This document shows positions 1 through 7,456 of a stretch of DNA of 28,159 bases, in pieces. The notes below the pieces were generated by a model. The model was not told the DNA's origin, did no database searches, and was given only the letters and a program-made list of their open reading frames with translations. A program made the translations under genes and the position numbers. Each line of letters starts with the position of its first letter. Within the stretch, counting starts at the first letter, position 1. Source of the stretch: Candidatus Dormiibacterota bacterium (lineage in GTDB: Bacteria; Chloroflexota; Dormibacteria; Aeolococcales; Aeolococcaceae); NCBI GenBank assembly GCA_003135255.1, contig PLAX01000192.1, positions 240 through 28,398 of the forward strand, in the 5' to 3' direction.

Positions 1-693
1 CTTGTCGCCGCCCTCGTCTGGGGGGTTGCCTTCACCAACTTCGCCCACGGCCTGCCGCTGTCCAAAGCCGGTTACACGGGTGGCCTGCTGGGGCTGCTCA
101 ACCCCATGGCGCTCGTCGGCGGGCTGGCGACGGTTGCCATCTTCGCCTTCCACGGCTCCGTCTTCCTCTCCCTCAAGACGAGCGGGGAGCTCAGGCAGCG
201 GGCCCGGCGGGCCGCTGGGATGGCGGGCTCGGTCGCCGTTGTCTTGCTCGCCGCCACGGTCGTCTGGGTCGCCGCGGGCGGCAGGCCGTGGGCGACGGCG
301 AGCGGCGCGCTGTCCGGAGCGGTGCCGCTGGCCCTCGCGCTGGTCGCAGCCGTCCTCCTCGTCGGCGCGGTCCTCCTCATCGCCCAATCTCGGGAGATGC
401 TCGCCTTCGTGGCCACGGGCGCGGCGATCCTGCTTGCGGTCGGCGCGATATGGAGCCTGATGTACCCGATGGCGATCCCCGCCAGCAGCGGGGCCGTCGT
501 CCCCGGCGTGGCGGGCGTGCCCATCGCCCTCGCCGCCTCGCAGCCGTATACGCTCACCGTGATGACCATCGTGGCGGCGATCTTCACCCCCATCGTTCTC
601 CTCTACCAGGGCTGGACGTACTGGGTGTTCCGGCAGCGCCTCGTCCGGCCGCTGAGCGCGCCGGGGCCGGCTCCCGGCGCCAGCGGAGGCTGA
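1..693 (+). CDS. cydB: Cytochrome bd ubiquinol oxidase subunit II, C-terminal part
   Basis: The frame is open from the first base of the window, so the N-terminus is missing and about 230 residues remain. It starts LVAALVWGVAFTNFAHGLPL and continues with an LLNPMALVGG stretch and a FHGSVFLSLKTSGEL stretch, which match the middle of CydB (conserved NP-x-A-L-x-GG loop, then the helix ending in LKT). The rest is a run of hydrophobic helices ending in a YQGWTYWVFRQRL-like tail, as usual in this family. CydB is the integral membrane partner of CydA in the quinol-oxidising, oxygen-reducing bd oxidase, and cydA is presumably just upstream. The stop lies 4 bases before cydD, so the genes form a cyd operon. 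Family assignment is confident; completeness cannot be judged. Confidence 0.9.
   Translation, partial: LVAALVWGVAFTNFAHGLPLSKAGYTGGLLGLLNPMALVGGLATVAIFAFHGSVFLSLKTSGELRQRARRAAGMAGSVAVVLLAATVVWVAAGGRPWATASGALSGAVPLALALVAAVLLVGAVLLIAQSREMLAFVATGAAILLAVGAIWSLMYPMAIPASSGAVVPGVAGVPIALAASQPYTLTVMTIVAAIFTPIVLLYQGWTYWVFRQRLVRPLSAPGPAPGASGG
685..689 (+). promoter_or_regulatory. Ribosome binding site deciding the TTG start of cydD
   Basis: A perfect GGAGG lies in the last codons of cydB, 8 bases before the TTG at 698. It supports that rare start over the in-frame GTG at 752. Confidence 0.65.
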
Positions 694-697
694 GAGC

Positions 698-2527
698 TTG
701 CCCGCCGGCACCGGCATCGCCCGGAGGGCGGCGGGGAGCGCAATCGGACCGGTGGAGCGCCGCCTGCTCCAGGAGCCGGCGGTGCGGCGGTCGGTGGCCG
801 TCTCCGTCGCCATCGGTCTGGTCTCCGCAGCGAGCGTCGTCGTGCAGGCCGTCGCGCTGGCCGCCCTGCTCGCCGGGGCCATGGGATCCGCGACTGAGGC
901 CGTCCTGCCACCCATCCTCTGGCTCGCCGGGGCGATCGCCGTCCGCGGCCTCTGTGCCCTCGCCGGCGAGCTCGTGGCGGGGCGCGGCGCCGAGATCGCC
1001 AAGGCGGAGCTCCGCCAGCGGTTGCTCAGCGCGGCGCTGTATCGGGCCTCCGGTGGCGGCGGCGGGGTGGGTGGGGGCGACGTGGCGACCCTCGCCGGCC
1101 GTGGCATCGACGCCCTCGACGCCTACATCGGCCGCTGCCTCCCCGACCTCGTCCTGGCCGCTGCGGTGCCGATCGCCCTGGTCGCGGTGATCGGGGCGCT
1201 GGACTGGGTATCGGCAATCATCGTCGTGGTCGCCCTCAGCCTCTTCCCGGTGTTCGGCGTCCTGGTCGGCGAGTCGAGCGGCCGGCTGGCGGCGCGGCGC
1301 TGGAGCCATGTGGAGGCGTTCGGAAGGCAGATCGCCGACATCTTCGAGGGGCTGCCGGTGCTCAAGGCGTTCGGGCGCAGCACCCGCCAGCGAGAGCGGA
1401 TCGCGGAGGCCGCCGAAGGGCTCCGCCTGGCCAGCCTCGCGACCCTCCGGGTCGCCTTCCTCTCGGCGCTGGTGCTCGACACCCTCGCCTCGGTGTCAGT
1501 GGCCCTGGTGGCGGTCCCGCTCGGGCTGCGGCTGCTCTCCGGATCGATCCGCCTCGCGCCGGCCCTGGCCGTGCTGATCGTGGCCCCCGAGGTCTTTCTG
1601 CCCCTGCGCCGGGCCAGCGCCGAGTTCCACGAGAGCACCGAGGGCCTCGCCGCGGCACGCCGGGCGATGGATGTCATCGGGGACGGCGGCGGGGGGCGAG
1701 AGGGAGGCGGGGCGGCCCGAGAGGGAGGGGATGCTGGCCGAGATGGAGGCGGCTCCGACCGAGACGGCGGCGGTGCGACTGCGGGGAGTCGTGGGCTCGG
1801 CGATCCGGCGCGGGTGCCGGTGGCGCTGCGCCGAGTGCGGGTCGAGCTGCCCGGGCGGGCGGAGGCGGTGCTGGACGGCGCGTCCCTCACCATCCTGCCG
1901 GGAGAGAAGGTGGTTCTGGTCGGGCCCAACGGTGCCGGGAAGTCGACCACCCTCTCCCTCCTGCTCGGGTTCATTGCCCCCTCGAGCGGAGCGGTGACGG
2001 TCGGGGGGATGGACCTGCGCGACCTCGATGCGCAGGCGTGGCGGCGCCGGCTCAGCTACCTCTCCGAGCGCCCGACCCTCATCGCCGGCTCCCTGGCCGA
2101 GAACCTCCGGCTGGCCGATCCCACCGCCGCGGATGCCCGGCTGCGGGAAGTGCTCGGCGAGATGGGCGCCGGCGATCTGCTGGCCAGCCTGCCCGACGGA
2201 CTCGACACGCAGCTCGGGGAGGGCGGGCGCCAGGTCTCCGCCGGTGAACGCCAGCGGATCGCGCTGGCCCGGGCGGTGCTGCGCGACGCCTCCCTCCAGC
2301 TGCTCGACGAACCGACCTCCCACCTGGACGACGAGACCGAGGCGACCGTCGTCGAGGCTCTCGGCCGTGCTCTCTCCGGACGCAGCGCCCTCATCGTCAC
2401 CCACCGGCCGGCGGTGATGAGGCTGGCCGACCGCGTGGTCACGCTGGAAGGGGGACGCTTCGTGGCGGCGGATCATGCGGGTCTCGGCGGCGCCGCAGCC
2501 GCCACCCTCCCGGAGTCGCGCAGGTGA
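698..2527 (+). CDS. cydD: CydD-type ABC exporter subunit
   Basis: A 609-residue half-transporter. Residues about 25-325 are the transmembrane domain. Residues about 365-600 are the ATPase, with Walker A GPNGAGKST near 409-417, the signature VSAGERQ near 513, Walker B LQLLDEPTSHLD, and an H-loop in VTHRP. With CydC it forms the heterodimeric inner-membrane transporter required for assembly of bd oxidase; reported substrates include glutathione/cysteine and, more recently, heme. The TTG start is chosen because a GGAGG lies 8 bases upstream; GTG at 752 is the alternative. The stop overlaps the cydC start (GTGA). Oddity: a Gly/Arg/Asp-rich low-complexity insert at about residues 329-363 separates the membrane and ATPase domains. 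CydD rather than CydC is assigned by order in the operon and by sequence resemblance. Confidence 0.88.
   Translation: MPAGTGIARRAAGSAIGPVERRLLQEPAVRRSVAVSVAIGLVSAASVVVQAVALAALLAGAMGSATEAVLPPILWLAGAIAVRGLCALAGELVAGRGAEIAKAELRQRLLSAALYRASGGGGGVGGGDVATLAGRGIDALDAYIGRCLPDLVLAAAVPIALVAVIGALDWVSAIIVVVALSLFPVFGVLVGESSGRLAARRWSHVEAFGRQIADIFEGLPVLKAFGRSTRQRERIAEAAEGLRLASLATLRVAFLSALVLDTLASVSVALVAVPLGLRLLSGSIRLAPALAVLIVAPEVFLPLRRASAEFHESTEGLAAARRAMDVIGDGGGGREGGGAAREGGDAGRDGGGSDRDGGGATAGSRGLGDPARVPVALRRVRVELPGRAEAVLDGASLTILPGEKVVLVGPNGAGKSTTLSLLLGFIAPSSGAVTVGGMDLRDLDAQAWRRRLSYLSERPTLIAGSLAENLRLADPTAADARLREVLGEMGAGDLLASLPDGLDTQLGEGGRQVSAGERQRIALARAVLRDASLQLLDEPTSHLDDETEATVVEALGRALSGRSALIVTHRPAVMRLADRVVTLEGGRFVAADHAGLGGAAAATLPESRR
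1681..1790 (+). repeat. Degenerate Gly-rich repeat coding the CydD inter-domain linker
   Basis: Imperfect short repeats of a GAGGGAGG/GATGGAGG-like unit encode repeated REGGG, RDGGG and DRDGGG blocks between the transmembrane and ATPase domains of CydD. The repeats stay in frame, so they form a flexible linker and do not break the gene. Confidence 0.7.
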
Positions 2528-4296
2528 GGCGGGCGGAGGACCGGAGGTCGAGCGCCCTGCGCCTCAGCCGGTCGGCCGGACCGCCGGCGCGTCGCGACCT
2601 GGGAGCGGCCGCCGGGACGGGAGCGCTCTCGGCGGCGTGCGCGATCGGTCTCCTCGCCACCTCGGGCTGGTTGCTCACCCGGGCCTCTCAACGACCGCCG
2701 GTGTTCGAGCTGGCGGTCGCCATCGGCGCGGTGCAGGCGTTTGCGCTGGGACGCGGGGTCACCCGCTACATGGAGCGGCTGGCTGTTCACGGCATCTCCC
2801 TGGAGACGCTCTCCCGGCTCCGTCTGTGGCTGTACGACACGGTCGAGCCGCTGGTCCCCGACGGTCTGCGCGCGGCGCGCGCCGGCCCGCACGCGGCCGC
2901 CTCCCGGGCGGCGGGCTCGCTGCTCAGCGGATTCGTGGCCGACACCGAGGACGTGACGGAGGCCGTCGCCAGGAGCACGACGATCACGATCGACCTGGGC
3001 GCGAGCGTCCTCCTCGGAACCGCGGTCGCCGCTCTGCTCGACCCCGTCGCCGGAGCCATCCTGCTCGCCGGCGAGGCGGTCGTGATCGCCGTATCGGCCC
3101 TCGGCGCTCGAATCGGGCGATCCGCCGCCAGCAGGGCGACTGCCATCCGCGCCGAGCTGGCCGACCAGGTCGTGGAGGCGGTGCGCTCGGCGGCCGAGCT
3201 CGTCGCCTTCGGCCGCCAGGACCTGATCGCAGCGCGGCTGGACGGCGCCCGGCGTCGCGCCCGCACCGCGGCGCTCCGGCAGGCTCTCGGCAGCGGCATC
3301 GCACGCGCGCTGGCCACATGGGCCGCCGGCGCAGGGCTCATCGGCGTCGTCCTCGCCGGCCTTGCCGCGCATCGGGCCGGCCAGCTCTCAGGGATCATGC
3401 TCACGGTCCTGGTCCTCGTCTCCGTCGCAGCCCTCGACCAGGGTTCCCTGCTCCCGGCAGCCCTCGCCGGACGGGCCACCGGGAACGCGGCAGCTGCTCG
3501 CCTCGCCGAGCTCGCTCAGCTCGAACCGCCGGTCCGCGAGCCGCTCGCCGACGCGAGCCCAGCACCCGGGAGGCGAGGCGCAGTGCTCGACCACGTCGAG
3601 GTGCTGGCTCCGGGCGCCAAGCGGGTCGCCTCGCGCCCGGCCCAGGCCATCCCGGCGTCGCCCATCCTGACCGGCCCCATCCTTCACGACGTCTCGCTGA
3701 CCGTAGCGCCGGGACGTCGCGTCGCGCTGACCGGCCGCAGCGGGGCGGGCAAGTCGAGCGCCCTCCACGTCCTCCTCCACTTCCTGGAGGCCTCCTCCGG
3801 GAATGCCAGCATCGGGGGCGTCGACGTCCGGCTGATGACCCGCACCGGGATGGCCCGTCACGTGGCCTGGCTGGCCGAGGAGACCCACCTCTTCGCAGCC
3901 ACCCTGGCCGACAACCTGCGGCTGGCCCGTCCGGAGGCGACCGAGGACGAGTTGGTCGCCGTCCTCGATCAGGCCGGCCTGGGGGCCTGGTACCGCTCCC
4001 TGCCCGGTGGTATGGGGACGGTGCTCGGGGCCGGGGGACGGGATCTGAGCGCCGGTGAGCGCCAGCGTCTCGGCATGGCGCGAGCGCTCCTCTCCGGCGC
4101 CGACCTGCTGCTCTTGGACGAGCCCACGGCACACCTCGACCCGTGGTCGTCGGCTCATGTGCTCGCCGAGCTGCTCGGCTCAGCGGGCTCACGTTCGGTC
4201 CTGGTGGTGAGTCACGAGCCCGGGATCGCGGGACTGGTCGATGAGGTCGTCACCCTCGACGCGGGGCGCGTCGTGCCCGGTGTGCCGACGGCCTGA
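2524..4296 (+). CDS. cydC: CydC-type ABC exporter subunit
   Basis: A 590-residue ABC half-transporter and partner of CydD. Its N-terminal membrane domain carries the CydC-like stretches LLATSGWLLTRAS and GRGVTRYMERLAVHG (about residues 42-90); the latter is typical of CydC. The C-terminal ATPase has Walker A GRSGAGKSS near 404-412, the signature LSAGERQRLGMARAL, Walker B LLLLDEPTAHLDP and the H-loop LVVSHEPG. The GTG start at 2524 overlaps the cydD stop by the GTGA arrangement, so translation is probably coupled. Residues about 345-375 are an Ala/Pro-rich spacer before the ATPase. The gene closes the cyd operon; a palindrome lies 58 bases after the stop. Confidence 0.9.
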   Translation: MRRAEDRRSSALRLSRSAGPPARRDLGAAAGTGALSAACAIGLLATSGWLLTRASQRPPVFELAVAIGAVQAFALGRGVTRYMERLAVHGISLETLSRLRLWLYDTVEPLVPDGLRAARAGPHAAASRAAGSLLSGFVADTEDVTEAVARSTTITIDLGASVLLGTAVAALLDPVAGAILLAGEAVVIAVSALGARIGRSAASRATAIRAELADQVVEAVRSAAELVAFGRQDLIAARLDGARRRARTAALRQALGSGIARALATWAAGAGLIGVVLAGLAAHRAGQLSGIMLTVLVLVSVAALDQGSLLPAALAGRATGNAAAARLAELAQLEPPVREPLADASPAPGRRGAVLDHVEVLAPGAKRVASRPAQAIPASPILTGPILHDVSLTVAPGRRVALTGRSGAGKSSALHVLLHFLEASSGNASIGGVDVRLMTRTGMARHVAWLAEETHLFAATLADNLRLARPEATEDELVAVLDQAGLGAWYRSLPGGMGTVLGAGGRDLSAGERQRLGMARALLSGADLLLLDEPTAHLDPWSSAHVLAELLGSAGSRSVLVVSHEPGIAGLVDEVVTLDAGRVVPGVPTA

Positions 4297-4354
4297 CCTG
4301 GTCCCACCGAGCCGGGTGCGCTTCGACCCTGGCATGTCGGACCCAACGCTGCGA

Positions 4355-4373
4355 TGGTGGGGCCGCCCCACCA
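4355..4373. terminator. 19-bp palindrome between cydC and the next gene
   Basis: Arms TGGTGGGGC and GCCCCACCA are perfect complements around one central C. It could fold as a GC-rich hairpin and end the cyd transcript, but no T-run follows. An ATGGATCCAT palindrome lies 1 base downstream (4375-4384), so the pair might instead be an operator for the gene starting at 4388. Confidence 0.4.
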
Positions 4374-4387
4374 GATGGATCCATCAC

Positions 4388-5713
4388 ATGCCCCCCACTG
4401 ACAACCTCCGTCACCTCCACGACCGGCTCCGCAGCGGGGTCGCGCTGGTCTCGAAGCTCGAGGACCTGCTGCGCGAGCGGGGCAACCCGGCAGCCAAGCT
4501 GGCGGCATTCGCCCGGGTGTCCGATTACCTCCAGGACGTGGTGCTTCCCCATCTGCGGGCCGAACGGGCGGCCCTCTATCCTGAGGCCACGCGCTTGGCA
4601 GGGATCGACCAGCGCCTGGTGGGCCGGCTCGACGACACCTGTGAGGAACTGGAGCGCCACGTGGCCCGGGTCCTGCACGACCAGGCCCGCTTCCGCGGCG
4701 GCGTGCACGACAATGCCGGCTGCCGGCGGCACCTCGCGAACCTGGTCCGCCTCCTGCGACGCCACCTGCAGGCGGTGGAGGACGAGTTGCTGCCCTGCCT
4801 CGACCGTGAGCTCTCCGATCGGGACGTATCCCGTATCTACGAGCGCATCCAGGAGGCGAGCTTCGACGAGGAGCTCGCCGGCAGGGTGCCGGCCGGAGCC
4901 GAGGCTGCCGTGGCGGCAGCGCGGCGGCTGCGCGACAGTCAGGGGATCGACTCCGAGCTCTTCTTCCTGGGTGAGTACGTCAGCGATCCCCAGCTCGTCG
5001 AGCGCACGGTCGCCACCACCATCGAGGCCTGCCGCCTGCTGGGTTCAGCTGGCCTCGCCGCGCATCTCTCCATCGATCCGACCGCCATCGGGCTCCTCTC
5101 CGACGCCGACGCCTGCCGGCGCAACGCCGTGCGGATCGCCCGCTCGGTCGCCGAGCAGCCGCTGGGTCGCCTGAACCTGGTGATGCTGGACATGGAGGAC
5201 CTGACGCTGGTCGAACCGACCCTCCGCCTCCACCGCGAGTTGCTCGCGCTGGGCCTGCCGGCCGGCATCACCCTGCAGGCGAGGCTGCGGCGGACAGCCG
5301 ACGATCTCGGCCCGCTCCTGGGACAGCCGACCGCGGTGCGCCTCGTCAAGGGAGCCTTCCCGCAGGGTCCCGAGCACGACCACCAGGGCGGACGCGCCGT
5401 CAGCGCGGCCTATCTCGCCCTGGCCACCAGGATGCTGGCGCCCGAGGCGCGGGAGGCGGGACTGCGGCCCATCTTCGCCACCCATGACGGGACGCTCCTT
5501 CTCCGCATCGCCGCCCTGGCGCAGAGCGAGGGGTGGGCGCCGGATCAGTTCGAGTTCGAGATGCTTCTCGGCGTCCGTGTGGACCTGCAGCGCCGGCTTC
5601 GCAGCGAGGGCTTCTCGGTGCGTGCGCACCTCCCGTTCGGCACCGCCGAGCCGACGTCCACACTCCCCGGAGGCGAGCATCCCGCCGAGGCCCTGCACCT
5701 GGGGGAGTCGTAG
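4388..5713 (+). CDS. Hemerythrin-like (HHE) domain fused to a proline dehydrogenase-like domain
   Basis: The protein has 441 residues from the ATG at 4388. Residues about 5-145 look like a four-helix HHE hemerythrin domain, with candidate iron ligands H8/H11, H55 and E59 in LPHLRAERAALYP, H91, and H126 with E131/E133 in RRHLQAVEDELLP. Residues about 185-420 follow the PRODH (FAD-dependent proline dehydrogenase) barrel: FFLGEYVSDP, LNLVMLDMEDLTLVEPTL, LQARLRRTADDL, VRLVKGAF (Lys321), FATHDG (Asp366), FEFEMLLGVR and VRAHLPFG. Monofunctional PRODH normally ends with a Tyr-rich helix bearing an Arg-Arg pair that binds the proline carboxylate. Here that helix is replaced by a short polar tail. In-frame ATG 4334 would add 18 residues and run through two palindromes, so 4388 is preferred. 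No P5C dehydrogenase lies nearby. Domain identity is firm; proline oxidation is not. Confidence 0.8.
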   Translation: MPPTDNLRHLHDRLRSGVALVSKLEDLLRERGNPAAKLAAFARVSDYLQDVVLPHLRAERAALYPEATRLAGIDQRLVGRLDDTCEELERHVARVLHDQARFRGGVHDNAGCRRHLANLVRLLRRHLQAVEDELLPCLDRELSDRDVSRIYERIQEASFDEELAGRVPAGAEAAVAAARRLRDSQGIDSELFFLGEYVSDPQLVERTVATTIEACRLLGSAGLAAHLSIDPTAIGLLSDADACRRNAVRIARSVAEQPLGRLNLVMLDMEDLTLVEPTLRLHRELLALGLPAGITLQARLRRTADDLGPLLGQPTAVRLVKGAFPQGPEHDHQGGRAVSAAYLALATRMLAPEAREAGLRPIFATHDGTLLLRIAALAQSEGWAPDQFEFEMLLGVRVDLQRRLRSEGFSVRAHLPFGTAEPTSTLPGGEHPAEALHLGES

Positions 5714-5726
5714 CCAGTACCGGCCC

Positions 5727-5770
5727 CCGCGACCCTGGGTCCTTCGGCCCTGCCGGAGAGGGGGTCGCGG
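5727..5770. terminator. Inverted repeat between the PRODH-like gene and the hyp cluster
   Basis: CCGCGACCC at 5727-5735 is complementary to GGGTCGCGG at 5762-5770, a 9-bp stem with a 26-base intervening stretch. It sits just before the putative -10 box of the HypC/HupF-like gene. It may terminate the upstream transcript or bind a regulator; there is no T-run. Confidence 0.35.
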
Positions 5771-5774
5771 ACCG

Positions 5775-5780
5775 TAGCAT
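5775..5780 (+). promoter_or_regulatory. Putative -10 box (TAGCAT) for the hyp cluster
   Basis: This TANNNT-type hexamer lies 7 bases before the ATG at 5788, the spacing expected for a leaderless transcript. No clear -35 is visible. Four other genes in the window show the same layout. Confidence 0.5.
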
Positions 5781-5787
5781 GGTGGTC

Positions 5788-6039
5788 ATGGACGGGGTGA
5801 ACCAGAGTGGGAACGCCGGTGCCGAGCCGGCAGCAGCGACCTGCCACGACGATGTCTGCATCACCTGCTCCGACCAGGCGGTGCCGAGCCGGGTGATCGA
5901 GCTGGGCGAGCTCGGCACGGCCCTGGTGGACACCGGGGCTTCCCGGGAGCTGATCAGCGTCGCCCTCGTCGACGCCGCTCCGGGTGACACCGTGCTGGTG
6001 CACGCCGGTGAGGCGATCGCAGTGGTCGCGAGGATCTAG
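5788..6039 (+). CDS. Short HypC/HupF-like hydrogenase maturation protein
   Basis: A small protein of 83 residues from the ATG at 5788 (86 from the ATG at 5779). After a variable N-terminus it has CHDDVCITCSDQAVP and then a beta-rich HypC-like fold: VIELGELGTALVDTG, followed by DAAPGDTVLVHAGEAIAVV. The last part mirrors the PGDWVLIHVGFALA segment of the canonical HypC encoded next. It differs from classical HypC in lacking the N-terminal Met-Cys. Its cysteines are internal, and its CITCSD-x-AVP block takes the place of the MCLGIPG start. Similar proteins are, to my knowledge, found in actinobacterial hyp clusters and annotated as HypC/HybG/HupF. It lies 2 bases upstream of hypC, so a role in NiFe-site assembly is likely; the exact step is unknown. 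The 5788 start is preferred because TAGCAT is placed for a leaderless message. Confidence 0.75.
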   Translation: MDGVNQSGNAGAEPAAATCHDDVCITCSDQAVPSRVIELGELGTALVDTGASRELISVALVDAAPGDTVLVHAGEAIAVVARI

Positions 6040-6041
6040 CC

Positions 6042-6314
6042 GTGTGCCTGGGCATTCCGGGTGAGGTGCTCACCCTCGACGTGGAGCGGCCCGGGATGGC
6101 CACCGTCAACGTCGGCGGGGCACGCCGGCAGGTCAACGTGATGCTGATCGAGGAGGACGGCGTCCAGCCCGGCGACTGGGTGCTCATCCACGTGGGCTTC
6201 GCGCTTGCCAAGATCGACGAGGAGGAGGCGCAGCTCACCCTCTCCTACCTGGAGGAGATGGGCCAGGCGTACCGCGACGAGTTGCAGGCGCTCGCCGAGT
6301 CACGGATCGACTGA
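6042..6314 (+). CDS. hypC: NiFe-hydrogenase maturation chaperone HypC
   Basis: A 90-residue protein beginning MCLGIPGEVLTLD, the classical HypC signature. The Cys after the initiator Met is the residue that carries the Fe(CN)2CO precursor and contacts HypD and the hydrogenase large subunit. The body (VNVGGARRQVNVMLI, then PGDWVLIHVGFALAKIDEEEA) is the usual OB-like beta barrel with a helical tail. The GTG start is 2 bases after the stop of the HupF-like gene. The stop TGA shares its last base with the hypD ATG (TGATG), giving close translational coupling. It acts in the cytoplasm in assembly of the NiFe active site. Confidence 0.96.
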   Translation: MCLGIPGEVLTLDVERPGMATVNVGGARRQVNVMLIEEDGVQPGDWVLIHVGFALAKIDEEEAQLTLSYLEEMGQAYRDELQALAESRID

Positions 6315-7456
6315 TGGGCCCGGAAGGGATGCGCTTCGTCGACGAGTACCGCGACCGCGAGAAGGCGCAGGCGCTGGCGGCGAACATCGCGACGCTCGTC
6401 GAGCCGGGGCGCCGCTACGGGCTGATGGAGATCTGCGGGGGGCACACCCACACCATCTACAAGCACGGCATCGAGGACTACCTACCGGAGGAGGTGCAGC
6501 TCGTCCACGGGCCGGGGTGCCCCGTGTGCGTGATCCCCATGGGCCGGGTCGACGACGCGATCTGGATCGCCGAGCAGGAGGGCGTCATCATGACGTCGTT
6601 CGGTGATCTGCTCCGCGTCCCCGGTGCCCGCGGCTCGTTCCTGGACGCCAAGGCCCGCGGCGCCGACATCCAGATGGTGTACTCGCCGCTCGACTCGCTG
6701 AGGATCGCCCGCAGCAACCCGGATCGGCGGGTGGTGTTCATGGCCATCGGCTTTGAGACCACCACCCCCTCGACCGCGATGACCGTGCTCCGGGCCGCGG
6801 CCGAGGGTCTCGAGAACTTCTCGGTCTTCTGCAACCACGTCACCATCATCCCGGCGCTCGAGGCCATCCTCGCCTCCCCGGACCTGCACATCGACGGTTT
6901 CATCGGCCCGGGCCACGTCTCCACCGTGATCGGCTGCGAGCCGTACCGCTTCATCGCCGAGAAGCACGGACGTCCCTTCGTGGTCGCAGGCTTCGAGCCG
7001 CTCGACATCCTCCAGGCGATCCAGATGCTCCTTCTCCAACTCCGTGACGGTCGCTCGGAGGTCGAGAACCAGTACACCCGCGTCGTGCCGTGGGAGGGAA
7101 ACCAGAGGGCGCTGCAGGCCATCGACGAGGTGATGGAGCCCCGTCCCACCTTCGAGTGGCGCGGGCTCGGCTGGATCCCGGACTCGGCGATGCGCATCCG
7201 CGAGAAGTACGCGCGCTTCGACGCGGAGAGGGTGTTCGACGTCCCCGCCACCCGGGTGGCCGACCCCCCGGCGTGCCAGTGCGGAGAGGTCCTGCGCGGG
7301 ACGATCAAGCCCTGGGAGTGCAAGGTGTTCGGCACCGCGTGCACCCCGGAGACACCGATCGGGACCTGCATGGTCTCCTCGGAGGGTGCCTGTGCCGCCT
7401 ACTACAACTTCGGGCGCTTCACCCGTCTCCGGGTCCGGCAGGCGGGCTCGGCGTGA
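6314..7456 (+). CDS. hypD: Hydrogenase maturation scaffold HypD
   Basis: A 380-residue protein of normal HypD length. It contains CGGHTHTIYKHGI with catalytic Cys41, GPGCPVCV (Cys69 and Cys72), GFETTTPSTA and FIGPGHVSTVIG. Its Cys-rich C-terminus (CQCGEVLRGTIKPWEC, then CTPETPIGTC and EGACAAYY) includes ligands of the [4Fe-4S] cluster. HypD with HypC is the scaffold on which the two cyanides and CO are attached to iron before transfer to the hydrogenase. The ATG at 6314 overlaps the hypC stop by one base, and the stop overlaps the hypE GTG (GTGA). No truncation or missing key residue was seen. Confidence 0.96.
   Translation: MGPEGMRFVDEYRDREKAQALAANIATLVEPGRRYGLMEICGGHTHTIYKHGIEDYLPEEVQLVHGPGCPVCVIPMGRVDDAIWIAEQEGVIMTSFGDLLRVPGARGSFLDAKARGADIQMVYSPLDSLRIARSNPDRRVVFMAIGFETTTPSTAMTVLRAAAEGLENFSVFCNHVTIIPALEAILASPDLHIDGFIGPGHVSTVIGCEPYRFIAEKHGRPFVVAGFEPLDILQAIQMLLLQLRDGRSEVENQYTRVVPWEGNQRALQAIDEVMEPRPTFEWRGLGWIPDSAMRIREKYARFDAERVFDVPATRVADPPACQCGEVLRGTIKPWECKVFGTACTPETPIGTCMVSSEGACAAYYNFGRFTRLRVRQAGSA

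Noticed and set aside
4241..4387. Earlier in-frame starts (4241, 4334) for the HHE-PRODH gene
   Set aside because: They would overlap cydC or run through two palindromes and add Arg/Pro-rich sequence unlike a hemerythrin N-terminus; 4334 cannot be fully excluded.
5788..6039. Frameshifted or duplicated decaying copy of hypC
   Set aside because: The frame is intact with its own conserved CITCSD block and a promoter candidate, so it looks like a distinct functional family.
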